The notes: generated by a model not told the origin, from the sequence alone. Shown: positions 16,478 through 25,297, numbered from the stretch's first letter. The stretch: DNA of 64,000 nucleotides from Nocardioides sp. InS609-2 (GCF_023208195.1 NZ_CP060034.1:2480001-2544000), one strand, 5' to 3'. Made by a program: numbers and translations.

Positions 16478-16505
16478 ACGGCCCCCGGGACTTCCTGGGG
16501 GTCGT
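16478..16505 (+). terminator. Probable terminator hairpin
   Basis: A 12-bp stem (ACGGCCCCCGGG / CCTGGGGGTCGT, with G-U pairs) and a four-base loop lie 25 bp after the metalloprotease stop. The downstream tail is only weakly T-rich. Confidence 0.55.
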
Positions 16506-16572
16506 TCGCATTTCGCCGAGGTAGGGGCCGGGTTCCCTAGAGTGTTGCGGTCCCCCTCGACAGGAGTCATCC

Positions 16573-16803
16573 ATGTCCACCCCCGCACCCACCGCCTCTC
16601 CGCAGGGCGCGGCGCCCGAGAGCGACCTCGCCAGGTTCGCCCAGCGCAACGGCTCGGGCCCGAAGGTGGTCGCCGCGACGTTCCGGGACGGCTTCTGGGA
16701 CCTCACCACGTTCCTGCAGTTCCTCTTCCACCTGCCGGTCATGCTGCTCCTGCTGTGGTTGCTGGGCATGACGTTCGACTTCGTGCCGCCGGTGCAGCCC
16801 TGA
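16573..16803 (+). CDS. Small single-helix membrane protein
   Basis: A 76-residue protein: a soluble N-terminal half with A-R-F-A-Q-R-N-G and F-R-D-G-F-W-D-L-T-T, then one hydrophobic helix (about 48-68, F-L-F-H-L-P-V-M-L-L-L-L-W-L). Its TGA overlaps the ATG of the dienelactone hydrolase gene (TGATG), so the two are translationally coupled. No family name is known to me. It could anchor or assist the partner enzyme. Confidence 0.6.
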   Translation: MSTPAPTASPQGAAPESDLARFAQRNGSGPKVVAATFRDGFWDLTTFLQFLFHLPVMLLLLWLLGMTFDFVPPVQP

Positions 16804-17536
16804 TGGCCGCCATCCAGATCGCGGCATCCGACGGCCCCGCCGAGGCCTACCTGAGCAGACCTTCGGGCAGCGCACCCCTGCCCGGCGTGCTCCTCTACGT
16901 CGACGCGATCGGGCTGCGGCCACGGATCGAGGAGATGGCCGACCGCATCGCGTCGTGGGGGTACGTCGTGTTGGCGCCGCACGTCTTCTACCGCTGGGGC
17001 CTCGCCGACGCCCTGGCGCCGAAGGCCGACCTGCGCGCGCCGGGCGAGCGGGAGAAGTTCTTCGTGGGCGCGATGCAGCGAGTCGGCGGGCTGACCCCCG
17101 ACCTCTCCAACGCCGATGCCCCGGCCTGGGTCGCGATGCTGCGTGAGCACGCGGCCCCGGGCCCGATCGGGGTCACCGGCTACTGCATGGGCGCCCGGCT
17201 GGCGATCCGCACTGCCGCGCTCTTCCCCGACGACGTGGCCGCTGTCGGCGGCTGGCACGGCGGCAGCCTGGCGACCGACGCCGACGACAGCCCGCACCGG
17301 CTGATCGACGGCACGCGCGCGCGTACTCCTTCGGGCATGCCGACAACGACCGCTCGATGCCGCCGGAAGCCGTGGCCACCCTCGGCAGGGCGCTGGTCGC
17401 GGCCGGGGTCGAGCATCGGAACGAGGTGTTCGCCGGGGCGGCTCACGGCTACACGATGTCGGACGCCCCGACGTACGACGAGACGGCGACCGAACGGCAC
17501 TTCACCGCCCTCCGCGAGCTGCTCGCGCGTCTGTAA
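16803..17536 (+). pseudogene. Dienelactone hydrolase family protein, frameshifted in a CG repeat
   Basis: The frame from ATG 16803 encodes an alpha/beta hydrolase with the DLH nucleophile motif G-Y-C-M-G (Cys near residue 127). After residue about 172 the frame is lost at a run of five CG dinucleotides (17314-17323). The other catalytic residues follow in a shifted frame: G-H-A-D-N-D-R-S-M-P (Asp) and A-A-H-G-Y-T (His), ending at TAA 17536. Removing one CG unit, or adding one base, joins the frames at A-Y-S-F-G-H. As read, the protein has no catalytic Asp or His. It could be a sequencing indel or a slippage mutation. Converges on the esterase gene 6 bp away. Confidence 0.82.
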
Positions 17537-17542
17537 CGGGGG

Positions 17543-18496
17543 CTAGGACAGCGCAGCACGGACGTCGGCCGACACCTGGGCGGCTGCGGCATCGGCGGCG
17601 GCCGAGACCCCGCCGAGCCCGAGGAAGCTGTGGTTGAGGGTCGGCCAGGTCCGGAAGGTCACCGGCGTGCCGGCGGCCGAGAGCGCGTCGGCGTAGGCAC
17701 GACCCTCGTCACGGAGCACGTCGAAACCCGCAGTGTGCACGATCGCGGGCGCCAGCCCGGCCAGCGAACCTGCCGACGACCGGGCCAGGATCGGCGAGAC
17801 CCGCCAGTCGTCGGCAGAGGTCGGCGCGTAGTGCTCGACGAAGGCGCCCATCGTGGTCAGCAGCAGGCCGTAGCCCGTGGCATTCGACTCGCGGGACGGG
17901 AACTCCGCGTTGCGCGCGCGGTCGGCGTAGGCACCCCGCCCGTCCACCACGGGTACGACGAGCAGCTGGGCTGCGAGGTCGAGGCCGAGGTCACGGCAGG
18001 CGATGGCCACCGAGGCCGCCAGCTGCGCGCCTGCACTGTCACCGCCCACGACCAACCCGGCCGTGGCTCCGCCCAGCTCGCCGAGCGAGTCGGCGGCCCA
18101 CCGGGTGGCGGCCAGGCAGTCGTCGTACGCAGCGGGGAACGGGTGCTCGGGAGCCAGCCGGTAGTCGACCGAGACGACCACGACGCCAGCCTCGACCGCG
18201 AGCCGCCGGGCCTGGTGGAGGTGGGTGTCGATGCCGCCGAAGATCCATCCACCCCCGTGGAAGTAGACGAGTGTGCCGGCCACCTCGCCCTCGGTTGGCC
18301 AGAAGACGCGGGCCGGCACACCACCGGCGCTGACGTCGTGCTCCGTGGTGGCCGCGAGCCGAAGCCGCCATCGGGCCGCCGCGTTTGTGATCCGCGCATG
18401 CTGGCGTACCCCGGTCATCGTGGCGTCCGCGGCACTCGGTTCGGCTGCCCAGTGCTGCAGCCACGCATCGATGTCGGCGTCGAAGACCTCACTCAT
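17543..18496 (-). CDS. Alpha/beta hydrolase, hormone-sensitive-lipase (HSL/class IV) esterase
   Basis: A 317-residue enzyme with the oxyanion-hole motif H-G-G-G-W (about residue 82) and the nucleophile motif G-D-S-A-G (about 158); catalytic Asp and His candidates are D-V-L-R-D-E and L-N-H-S-F. The HGGG motif with GDSAG defines the HSL family of carboxylesterases and lipases acting on short acyl esters. ATG 18496 has an AAAGGA ribosome site. The frame continues upstream to 18715 but that part overlaps the 3' end of the next gene. It is 47 bp after the FAD dehydrogenase, probably in the same transcript. Confidence 0.87.
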   Translation of the reverse strand: MSEVFDADIDAWLQHWAAEPSAADATMTGVRQHARITNAAARWRLRLAATTEHDVSAGGVPARVFWPTEGEVAGTLVYFHGGGWIFGGIDTHLHQARRLAVEAGVVVVSVDYRLAPEHPFPAAYDDCLAATRWAADSLGELGGATAGLVVGGDSAGAQLAASVAIACRDLGLDLAAQLLVVPVVDGRGAYADRARNAEFPSRESNATGYGLLLTTMGAFVEHYAPTSADDWRVSPILARSSAGSLAGLAPAIVHTAGFDVLRDEGRAYADALSAAGTPVTFRTWPTLNHSFLGLGGVSAAADAAAAQVSADVRAALS

Positions 18497-18543
18497 GTCC
18501 GGATCCTTTCGCGGGTGCACTCTCCCGGTAGTTGGTGGGTCGG

Positions 18544-20106
18544 TCAGCCGCCAGCGGCGGCCGCAGCACGCCCGGCCACCCGGCCGGAGAAGAGACAGCC
18601 GCCGAGGAACGTGCCCTCGAGCGCGTTGTAGCCCATCATCCCGCCGCCGCCGAAACCGTTGACCTCGCCCGCGGCGTACAGGCCGGGCAGGGGCGTGCCC
18701 GCGGCGGTGAGACAACGACCCTGCAGGTCGGTCTCGAGGCCGCCGAGCGTCTTGCGGGTGAGGATGTTGAGGCGGACGGCGATCAGCGGGCCGTTCTTCG
18801 GGTCCAGGAACTTGTGCGGGCCGGCGGTGCGCACGAGCTTGTCACCGCGGTAGGCGCGGTGGCCGCGCACGAACGTCAGCTGCGCGTCCTTGGAGAACGC
18901 GTTGTCGAGCTGGCGGTCGCGCGACTCGAGCAGCTGACGCAGCGAGCCGGCATCGATCAGGTCGCTCTCGCCGATGGAGTTCATGCCCTCGACCAGCGCC
19001 TCGACCGAGCCGGCCACCACGAAGTCCTCACCGTGCTTCTTGAACGCCTCGACCGGTCCGGGCGCACCGTCGCCGGTCACCCGCTGCAGCAGCAGCCGGA
19101 CGTCCTTGCCGGTCAGGTCGGGGTTCTGCTCGGAGCCGGACAGCGCGAACTCCTTCTCGATCACCTTCTGCGTCAGCACGAACCACGAGTAGTCGTACCC
19201 CGTGGTGCGCAGGTGCTTGAGCGTGCCGAGCGTGTCGAAGCCCGGGAAGTACGGCGCGGGCAGCCGCTTCCCGGTCGCGTCGAGCCAGAGCGACGAGGGG
19301 CCGGGCAGGATGCGGATGCCGTGGTTGTCCCAGATCGGGTCCCAGTTGCGGATGCCTTCGACGTAGTGCCACATCCGGTCCGGGTTGATCACGCGTGCGC
19401 CGGTCGCCTCGGTGATCGCCACCATCCGACCGTCGACGTGGGCGGGCACGCCCGCCACCATCGTCTCGGGCGGCGCACCCAGCCGCTCGGGCCACATCTC
19501 CCGCACCAGGTCGTGGTTGCCGCCGACCCCGCCGGAGGTGACGATCACGGCCTGGCCCCGGGCCTCGAAGCCGCCCAGGGCGACCCGGTTGCTGGCCCGG
19601 CCACGATCGGCCGCGCTCGGCTCGAGCAGGGTGCCGCGCACCCGTCGTTCGAACGGCGCGACCACGCCGGGGCCGGTGCCCCAGGTGAGGTGGAAGCGCG
19701 GCACGGAGTTGCCGTGGCCATCGGCACGACCGTCGCCGCGCTCGGCCCAGCCGACGACCGGGAAGAGCCGGAGCCCCATGTCGCGCAGCCACGCACGCTT
19801 CTCGCCGGCCGCGAAGGCGACGTACGCCTCGGCCCACTTGCGCGGCCAGTAGTCCTCCTCGCGGTCGAACTGGGCGCTGCCGAGCCAGTCGGACCAGGCG
19901 AGCTCGTGCGAGTCCTTGACGCCCATCCGGCGCTGCTCGGGGGTGTCGACGAGGAACAGCCCGCCGAGCGACCAGAACGCCTGCCCGCCGAGCGACTGCT
20001 CGCCCTCCTGGTCGAGCAGCAGCACGCTGCGACCCGCGTCGGCAGCCTCGGCTGCTGCGACGAGGCCGGCGAGACCGGCCCCCACGACGATGATGTCGGC
20101 CTGCAT
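18544..20106 (-). CDS. FAD-binding dehydrogenase (fumarate reductase/KstD-like flavoprotein)
   Basis: A 520-residue flavoprotein. It begins with an FAD Rossmann motif (I-V-V-G-A-G-L-A-G-L-V-A-A-A-E-A) and D-Q-E-G; a G-G-x-F/L-W-S-L-G-G-L-F-L segment follows. The C terminus has G-L-Y-A-A-G-E-V-N-G-F-G-G-G-G-M-M-G-Y-N-A-L-E-G-T-F-L-G-G, the FAD contact of 3-ketosteroid dehydrogenase-like enzymes. It resembles the FAD-binding dehydrogenase group that includes mycobacterial Rv0785 rather than true KstD. ATG 20106 is preceded by GAAGGAGC. It lies 20 bp after the MFS gene, in a minus-strand gene run. Confidence 0.83.
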   Translation of the reverse strand: MQADIIVVGAGLAGLVAAAEAADAGRSVLLLDQEGEQSLGGQAFWSLGGLFLVDTPEQRRMGVKDSHELAWSDWLGSAQFDREEDYWPRKWAEAYVAFAAGEKRAWLRDMGLRLFPVVGWAERGDGRADGHGNSVPRFHLTWGTGPGVVAPFERRVRGTLLEPSAADRGRASNRVALGGFEARGQAVIVTSGGVGGNHDLVREMWPERLGAPPETMVAGVPAHVDGRMVAITEATGARVINPDRMWHYVEGIRNWDPIWDNHGIRILPGPSSLWLDATGKRLPAPYFPGFDTLGTLKHLRTTGYDYSWFVLTQKVIEKEFALSGSEQNPDLTGKDVRLLLQRVTGDGAPGPVEAFKKHGEDFVVAGSVEALVEGMNSIGESDLIDAGSLRQLLESRDRQLDNAFSKDAQLTFVRGHRAYRGDKLVRTAGPHKFLDPKNGPLIAVRLNILTRKTLGGLETDLQGRCLTAAGTPLPGLYAAGEVNGFGGGGMMGYNALEGTFLGGCLFSGRVAGRAAAAAGG

Positions 20107-20126
20107 CGGTGCTCCTTCTCGCGTGC

Positions 20127-21344
20127 TCACGGCACGGACCTGATCCGGTAGACGAGTGCGGCCCCGACCAGCGTGACGACCCCGGCGAGGTAGAAGAGCG
20201 CGGAGTAGCCGCCCGGTGACGAGATCACGAGCCCGGCGAGCAGGGGCCCGAGTGCCTGCGGGGTCGACGACCCGACGTTGAGAACGCCGAGGTCCTTGGC
20301 GCGATCTGCCGCGTCGGGGAGTACGGCGGTCACGAGGGCCTGGTCGACCGACAGGAACGCGCCGTACCCGAGACCGAGCAGGCCGGAGGCCACCAGCGCG
20401 GTGTCCATCGACGGGAACGCCGCGAGCAGGATGGCGGCGACCGCCTGGGTCGCGCTGGCGACCGCGACGAAGACCCGGCGCTTGCCGGTGCGGTCGGAGA
20501 GCCAGCCTGCGACCAGCGTCGCCGCGACGGTGCCGACGAGGTAGAGCAGCGTCAGCTGCAGGAGCGCGCCCTCGGGGTCGGCCACCTCGAGCGCGTCGCG
20601 CAGGAAGAACAGCAGGTACGTCGTGCCGAACGCGTTGCCGAGGTTGACCAGCAGCCGACCGGCGAACGCCCAGCCGAAGTCGGGGTTCGCGCGCGGGTCG
20701 ACCCAGAGGCTGCCGACCACGGCACGCAGGCGGAGCGGCTCATCGGTCGCCCGGTCGCGGTCGCGGTGCACCGCGAGGAACGGCAGGGTCAGCACCACCA
20801 GCACGACCGTGAGCAGGCCGTAGCGGCCGACGGTCGGCCCGACCGCACCCACCGCCAGGATGCCGAGCACGATGCCGAGCGCCTGCGGGCCGAACATCGC
20901 GCCGGAGATCATCCCGCGCTGCGACTCCGGCACCCGGTCGGCGATCGTCGCGGTCAGCCCGGCCGACACCATCGCGTAGCCCAGGCTGGCCAGCACCCAG
21001 CACGCCGCGACGCCGGTCCACTGGGTCTGCAGACCCGTGAGCACCAGCCCGGCCGCGAACACCACGGTGCCCAGCGCGACCCAGATCCGGCGCCGCCCGA
21101 AGCGCGATCGCGTGCGGTCGCAGAGCGCCCCGAAGAGCGGCAGCACGATGATCGAGACGACCCCGACGAGGCCGTTGATGACGGCGAAGTCGCGGACCCG
21201 GTGCACCCGGTCGACGTCGTACAGCTGGTCGGGCAGGAGCAGCTGCACCGGCACCAGCCAGGCCATCCAGATGCCGAGCCAGACCAGCGTGAAGCCCAGG
21301 GTCCAGCTGCGGGTGACGGGCTGCGCCGGGGCGAGGGTCGTCAA
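20127..21344 (-). CDS. MFS transporter
   Basis: A 405-residue, 12-helix transporter. The loop 2-3 motif is G-A-L-C-D-R-T-R-S-R-F-G-R-R-R, and the matching loop 8-9 motif is G-W-L-S-D-R-T-G-K-R-R. D-R-T-R-S-R-F-G-R-R is typical of sugar/cation-symporter-like (GPH/SLC45-type) carriers. Its ATG overlaps the stop of the upstream lactone oxidase (ATGA at 21341-21344), so transport and oxidation are probably one pathway. The substrate may be a sugar, sugar lactone or steroid-like compound; the sequence does not decide. Confidence 0.82.
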   Translation of the reverse strand: MTTLAPAQPVTRSWTLGFTLVWLGIWMAWLVPVQLLLPDQLYDVDRVHRVRDFAVINGLVGVVSIIVLPLFGALCDRTRSRFGRRRIWVALGTVVFAAGLVLTGLQTQWTGVAACWVLASLGYAMVSAGLTATIADRVPESQRGMISGAMFGPQALGIVLGILAVGAVGPTVGRYGLLTVVLVVLTLPFLAVHRDRDRATDEPLRLRAVVGSLWVDPRANPDFGWAFAGRLLVNLGNAFGTTYLLFFLRDALEVADPEGALLQLTLLYLVGTVAATLVAGWLSDRTGKRRVFVAVASATQAVAAILLAAFPSMDTALVASGLLGLGYGAFLSVDQALVTAVLPDAADRAKDLGVLNVGSSTPQALGPLLAGLVISSPGGYSALFYLAGVVTLVGAALVYRIRSVP

Positions 21345-22675
21345 CGGGGCACGCCGAGAAGCCTGTCGAGGTGGTCGTTGGCGAAGACGCCCGACGGGTC
21401 GAGCCGGTCGCGGAGCGCGACGAAGTCGTCGAACCTCGGGTAGCGGTCGCGCAGCTCGGTGGACGTCAGCGAGTGCATCTTGCCCCAGTGCGGGCGGCCG
21501 CCGACCTGCGCGGCGAGCCGCTCGAGGGTGCCGAAGTACGCCGCCTGGTCGGGGCTGCCGGGCGGCACGTGGATGGCGACGTAGCCGGTGTCGCGGCCCG
21601 ACGCGGTGGACAGTCCGATGTCGTCGGCGGCGGCGGTGCGGACCTCGACGGGTACGGCGATGCGCCAGTCGCTGGCCTCGACGACGGCCACCAGCTCGGT
21701 GAGCAACGGGAGCATGGCCTCACGCGGGACGGCGTACTCCATCTCGACGAAGCGGACCCGGCGCGGGGTGACGAAGACGCGGTGCGAGACGTCGGTGAAC
21801 TCGCGGCTGCCCAGTGCCGCGGCGGCGACGCGGGCGGCGGGTCGGACCAGTGCGGGGACGCGGCTGCCGGCGGCGACGAGCCCGCCGAAGACGGTGTTGG
21901 AGAGGAAGTCGTCGTCCCACCAGGCCCGTCGGCGCGACAGTGGCTTCAGACCGCCGTCGATCGGGACCCGGGTGTTGACCTTCACGTTGGTCCTGCGGGT
22001 GTGCGGGAACCAGTAGAACTCGACGTGGTCGTGCGATGTGCTCAGCTCGTCGAATCGGTCGAGTGTCTCCTCGAGCGGGGCGGGGTACTCGTGGGCGTGG
22101 ATCGCGAACGCCGGCACGGTCTGCAGGGTCACCGTCGACAGCACGCCGAGGGCACCCAGGCCGACCCGCGCGTGCTCGAACACGTCCCTGTTCTCGGCGG
22201 CCGAGCAGGCCAGCACCTCGCCGGCCGCCGTGACCAGCTCGAGCCCGCGCAGTTGCGTGGCGATCCCCCCGAACGCCGCGCCGGTGCCGTGCGTGCCGGT
22301 GGAGACAGCGCCCGAGACGGTCTGCTTGTCGATGTCGCCGAGATTGGTCAGCGCCAGGCCCTCGGCGTCGAGCAGCGCGTTGAGCCGGTGCAGCGGCATG
22401 CCGGCCTCGACCGTGACGAGCCCGGTGTCGCGGTCGACGGAGAGGAGCCGGTCGTGCCGGTCGAGCCGCAGCTGTACGTCGCGGGGCCGGCCGATCGCCG
22501 TGAACGAGTGGCCGCTGCCGATCGGGCGCACGCCCTTGCCCTGTGCGGCCGCGCTCGTGACCGCGTCGACGACCTCGGCAGTGCCGCGCGGGTGCTGCAC
22601 CTCGATCCCGGTGGCGTGCTGGTTGCCGGCCCAGTTGGTCCAGCTCTCGGCAGCCGCGGTCGTACTCAGCCCCAC
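21341..22675 (-). CDS. D-arabinono-1,4-lactone oxidase / FAD-linked sugar-lactone oxidoreductase
   Basis: A 444-residue enzyme of the VAO/ALO family. The N-terminal FAD domain has G-S-G-H-S-F-T (FAD phosphate binding), L-G-D-I-D-K-Q-T-V-S-G-A-V-S-T-G-T-H-G-T-G, and the ALO C-terminal domain has H-V-E-F-Y-W-F-P and P-H-W-G-K-M-H. Such enzymes oxidise aldonolactones (L-gulono-, D-arabinono-lactone). GTG 22675 is preceded by GAGGTG and lies within the end of the patatin gene (10-bp overlap). Gene order patatin - oxidase - MFS - FAD dehydrogenase - esterase is consistent with a single catabolic transcript. Confidence 0.87.
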   Translation of the reverse strand: MGLSTTAAAESWTNWAGNQHATGIEVQHPRGTAEVVDAVTSAAAQGKGVRPIGSGHSFTAIGRPRDVQLRLDRHDRLLSVDRDTGLVTVEAGMPLHRLNALLDAEGLALTNLGDIDKQTVSGAVSTGTHGTGAAFGGIATQLRGLELVTAAGEVLACSAAENRDVFEHARVGLGALGVLSTVTLQTVPAFAIHAHEYPAPLEETLDRFDELSTSHDHVEFYWFPHTRRTNVKVNTRVPIDGGLKPLSRRRAWWDDDFLSNTVFGGLVAAGSRVPALVRPAARVAAAALGSREFTDVSHRVFVTPRRVRFVEMEYAVPREAMLPLLTELVAVVEASDWRIAVPVEVRTAAADDIGLSTASGRDTGYVAIHVPPGSPDQAAYFGTLERLAAQVGGRPHWGKMHSLTSTELRDRYPRFDDFVALRDRLDPSGVFANDHLDRLLGVPR

Positions 22676-23508
22676 GTCGAGCGCACCTCGTCGGCGACCT
22701 CGGCCGCCTGCCGCAGCCCGGTGCGGGCGGCAGCGGCGCGCTTCGACGGGTCGAGCACGTTCTTGCCGATCGCCAGCAGGGCCTCGGCGTCGGGCGAGAC
22801 GAGCGCTGTGTGCGCCGCGCCGGTGCGGGCCAGCTGGCGGTCGGGGCGCGAGTCCTTGCTGAACGACCGCATCAGGGGCGCGAGCGCGACGATGCGGTCG
22901 GCGCCGGTGGCCAGGTCGACGTTCGCCGCCGAGCGCATCCCGCCGTCGATGAACCGGGTGCCACCGAACTCGACCGGCGGCCACACGAAGGGCACCGAGC
23001 AGCTGGACGCCACGGCATAGTCGACCGGGACACCGGCATGCCGGTCGAGCACGCGGAACCTACCCGTGTGCGCATCGACCGCGGTGACCCGGAGGTCGCG
23101 GTCTGGCCAGTCGTCGATGCCGATGCCCTGACGGATCACCTCGACGCGGTGCTCGGCGCTGCCGGGATGCGCCTTCAGCGCCCCGCGCCCCAAGCGCCGA
23201 CGCCGGGTCCGTGCGGAGCCGGGCAGCACGATACGCGCGCCCATCTGGAGCATGAAGGCCGTGCCGAGCTGGGCGCCGATCGACTCGTCGGCCGGCTCGA
23301 GCTGACCGGCGTACAGCTCCTCGAGCAGCTGGCCGCTGGTGATCTGCGCCCCCACGACCGAGCCCGCCGACGTGCCGATCACCGTGTCGGCGTCGGTGAG
23401 ATCGATCCCCTCGCGTTGCAGGCCGGTCAGCAGGCCGAGCATCCAGGCGATGCCGGTCACGCCACCGCCGCCGAGGACCAGGGCCCGGCCCGTCACACCG
23501 TCAGTCAT
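22666..23508 (-). CDS. Patatin-like phospholipase
   Basis: A 280-residue patatin-family acyl hydrolase. It has a glycine-rich oxyanion loop (L-G-G-G-G-V-T-G-I-A), the nucleophile elbow G-T-S-A-G (Ser near residue 46) and the catalytic D-G-G motif (F-I-D-G-G-M-R-S). It probably cleaves acyl esters of lipids. ATG 23508 (M-T-D-G-V) is chosen over TTG 23517. The 3' end overlaps the lactone oxidase start by 10 bp, which makes it the first gene of the minus-strand run ending at 17543. Confidence 0.85.
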   Translation of the reverse strand: MTDGVTGRALVLGGGGVTGIAWMLGLLTGLQREGIDLTDADTVIGTSAGSVVGAQITSGQLLEELYAGQLEPADESIGAQLGTAFMLQMGARIVLPGSARTRRRRLGRGALKAHPGSAEHRVEVIRQGIGIDDWPDRDLRVTAVDAHTGRFRVLDRHAGVPVDYAVASSCSVPFVWPPVEFGGTRFIDGGMRSAANVDLATGADRIVALAPLMRSFSKDSRPDRQLARTGAAHTALVSPDAEALLAIGKNVLDPSKRAAAARTGLRQAAEVADEVRSTWG

Positions 23509-23589
23509 GCGGGTCAACCTACCGGCGGGTACCCAGCTTCGGGAGTGCCTGCCCGGCAGCCGAGCGGCGGCCCCCTGCCCTGAGGCCCC

Positions 23590-24129
23590 TCACCTACCCC
23601 AGTGCAGGTCGGAGAGACTGCGCCGGTCCCGTTCCTCGGCCACCGGCCGCGCTGCGGGCCGGCCGAAGGCGGTCATCGACATCAGCTCCCACTCCGGGGC
23701 GATCGCGAACTCGGCGGTCAGCGCGGCCTTGTCGAAAGCCCGGAACTGCCGTGCCGCCAGCCCGCCCGCCTGCGCCTGCACGGTCATGTGGGCCACGGCC
23801 TGCCCCAGGTCGTAGGCCGCGAACTCGGAGTACTCCAGGTCGCTGTCATCGACCAACCGTCGGCATACGTTGAGCACGAGCAGGCCGGCCGAGGGCGCCC
23901 AGCGGCCAGAGCTCGCGGCCAGGTGCGGCAGGACCCGCGCATGGACCGGGTCACCGCGACGAGCGACGACGAACGCCCACGGCTGGGAGTTGCCGGCTGA
24001 CGGCGCCCAGCGCGCCGCCTCCAGCAGGACGTCGACGTCTTCAGGCCCCAGGGCCTGCTCGGCGTCGAACAGCCTGGGGCTCCACCGGTGCCGCAACAAC
24101 GGGTGGAGACGATCGAACGGGTCGCTCAT
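23590..24129 (-). CDS. Nitroreductase family protein
   Basis: A 179-residue FMN-dependent nitroreductase: R-H-R-W-S-P-R-L-F near the N terminus and A-A-R-W-A-P-S-A-G-N-S-Q-P-W are the FMN-contact motifs of the family; Y-D-L-G-Q-A-V-A-H-M-T is the dimer helix. It should reduce quinones or nitro compounds with NAD(P)H. Its ATG overlaps the stop of the upstream membrane gene (ATGA, 24126-24129), so they form an operon. Confidence 0.85.
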   Translation of the reverse strand: MSDPFDRLHPLLRHRWSPRLFDAEQALGPEDVDVLLEAARWAPSAGNSQPWAFVVARRGDPVHARVLPHLAASSGRWAPSAGLLVLNVCRRLVDDSDLEYSEFAAYDLGQAVAHMTVQAQAGGLAARQFRAFDKAALTAEFAIAPEWELMSMTAFGRPAARPVAEERDRRSLSDLHWGR

Positions 24130-24725
24130 CGGACGCGTCGGCTCGGGAGGGCGAACAACCCCGCGGCGTACAGCGTGACGAGGCCGGCCATCACGAGCCC
24201 CGATAGTACGGCGGCCATCGAGGCCGACCTGGCCAGCTCGGCCAGCTCGGCACCCAGTCCGGCCAGCCCAAGGGCCATCAGCGCGGTGCCGAGCCAGTAG
24301 AACATCCGCTCGCGGAACGCCCAGGCGAACGGCAGGAAGTGCAGTCCGACCACGGCCGCGACCAGGGCCGGGCGTGCCTCGTCGTGGCCGTTGTCGCTCA
24401 GCGTCATGGAGCCGACGCGGATCAGCAATAGCTCGCCGACCACGCACGCGACGTACACGACCATCGCGACGGTGGTCGGCACGAGGAACCGCCCCAGCCA
24501 CCGCGGGAACGCGAACAGCAGCACCAGCGCGGCGATCACCAGGAGCACGACAAGCACGCGCGCGATCGTCGGGACCCTCCCGGTGAGGTCGGGCGAGTAG
24601 GAGAAGACGAACAGGACCGCGCCCGCCAATCCGACCAGCGCCCCGATCCGGCGTGGGTCCGCGAAGCGCGGCGGCGCGAAGTCGGCAGGCGGCTGTGGAC
24701 GGGTCACGGGATCAGCGTGCCGCAT
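24126..24725 (-). CDS. Six-helix membrane protein, unknown function
   Basis: A 199-residue hydrophobic protein with about six transmembrane segments starting at residue 25 (I-G-A-L-V-G-L-A-G-A-V-L-F-V). A hydrophilic loop, S-M-T-L-S-D-N-G-H-D-E-A-R-P, separates helices three and four. ATG 24725 is tentative; GTG 24707 is nearly as good and the frame extends further upstream through a repeat. Translation is coupled to the nitroreductase gene. No family recognised. Confidence 0.6.
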   Translation of the reverse strand: MRHADPVTRPQPPADFAPPRFADPRRIGALVGLAGAVLFVFSYSPDLTGRVPTIARVLVVLLVIAALVLLFAFPRWLGRFLVPTTVAMVVYVACVVGELLLIRVGSMTLSDNGHDEARPALVAAVVGLHFLPFAWAFRERMFYWLGTALMALGLAGLGAELAELARSASMAAVLSGLVMAGLVTLYAAGLFALPSRRVR

Positions 24726-24757
24726 CACCGGCTGGATGAGGAGGTCACGCCGGCGAT

Positions 24758-24785
24758 GGTCTCGAAACCAGGTGCTCCTCGAAGG
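24758..24785. repeat. Short palindromic repeat, copy C
   Basis: GGTCTCGAAACCAGGTGCTCCTCGAAGG, with a TGGT-CTCGAA-ACCA hairpin, has the head GGTCTCGARAC and tail TCCTCGA of copies A and B but a shorter middle. It lies between two same-strand genes. Confidence 0.45.
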
Positions 24786-24796
24786 TAGGTCGCCCT

Positions 24797-25297
24797 TCAG
24801 CCGTCGGCGACGGTGTTCTGGTCGACCAGGACCTTCCATTGCTCGTGCTCGTAGGTCCAGGTGATAACTATCGCGAGGGGCACCGCTCCGTCGCCGTCGG
24901 TGTAGACCGAGTCGAAGAGGACCGAGGCCGTTTCACAGTCCGCGACTGCGGTGTGCCGGACCTTCAAGGTCTGCGTCCAGTCGTTACGGGCGAAGAAGCC
25001 GTCGATGAAGCCCGCCACCTCACTCGCCCCGATCAGCGTGTAGCCGCCAGGGAGCACCGCGGTCACGTCCCGGTGGAGGAGCGCGTTGAAGCCGCGGGCA
25101 TCACGGTCGTCGGTGGCCCGGACGTAGGTCTGGACGGCCTTGTCGAACTGCCGGACGCACCGGTGGTCGCGGTCACCGCCACGTTCTGAAGGGGAGGCCA
25201 CGGCCACGGCGGAGCCGCCGAGCGCGGACACTCCGGTGAGCAGGGTGGCGGCAAGAGCCGTGGCCAGGACCGTCGACAGCGGGGTTGGGATGGACAT
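24797..25297 (-). CDS. Secreted SnoaL/NTF2-like protein (DUF4440 type)
   Basis: A 166-residue exported protein. Residues 1-35 form a signal peptide (M-S-I-P-T-P-L then a hydrophobic core, cleavage after A-V-A-V-A-S). The mature part has the NTF2-like cone fold pattern: a helix with V-Q-T-Y-V-R-A-T-D-D-R-D-A-R-G-F-N-A-L-L-H, then alternating strands ending W-K-V-L-V-D-Q-N. This fold binds small hydrophobic ligands or acts as an isomerase. ATG 25297 follows GAAGGAGC. Divergent from the ArsR-like regulator. Confidence 0.78.
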   Translation of the reverse strand: MSIPTPLSTVLATALAATLLTGVSALGGSAVAVASPSERGGDRDHRCVRQFDKAVQTYVRATDDRDARGFNALLHRDVTAVLPGGYTLIGASEVAGFIDGFFARNDWTQTLKVRHTAVADCETASVLFDSVYTDGDGAVPLAIVITWTYEHEQWKVLVDQNTVADG

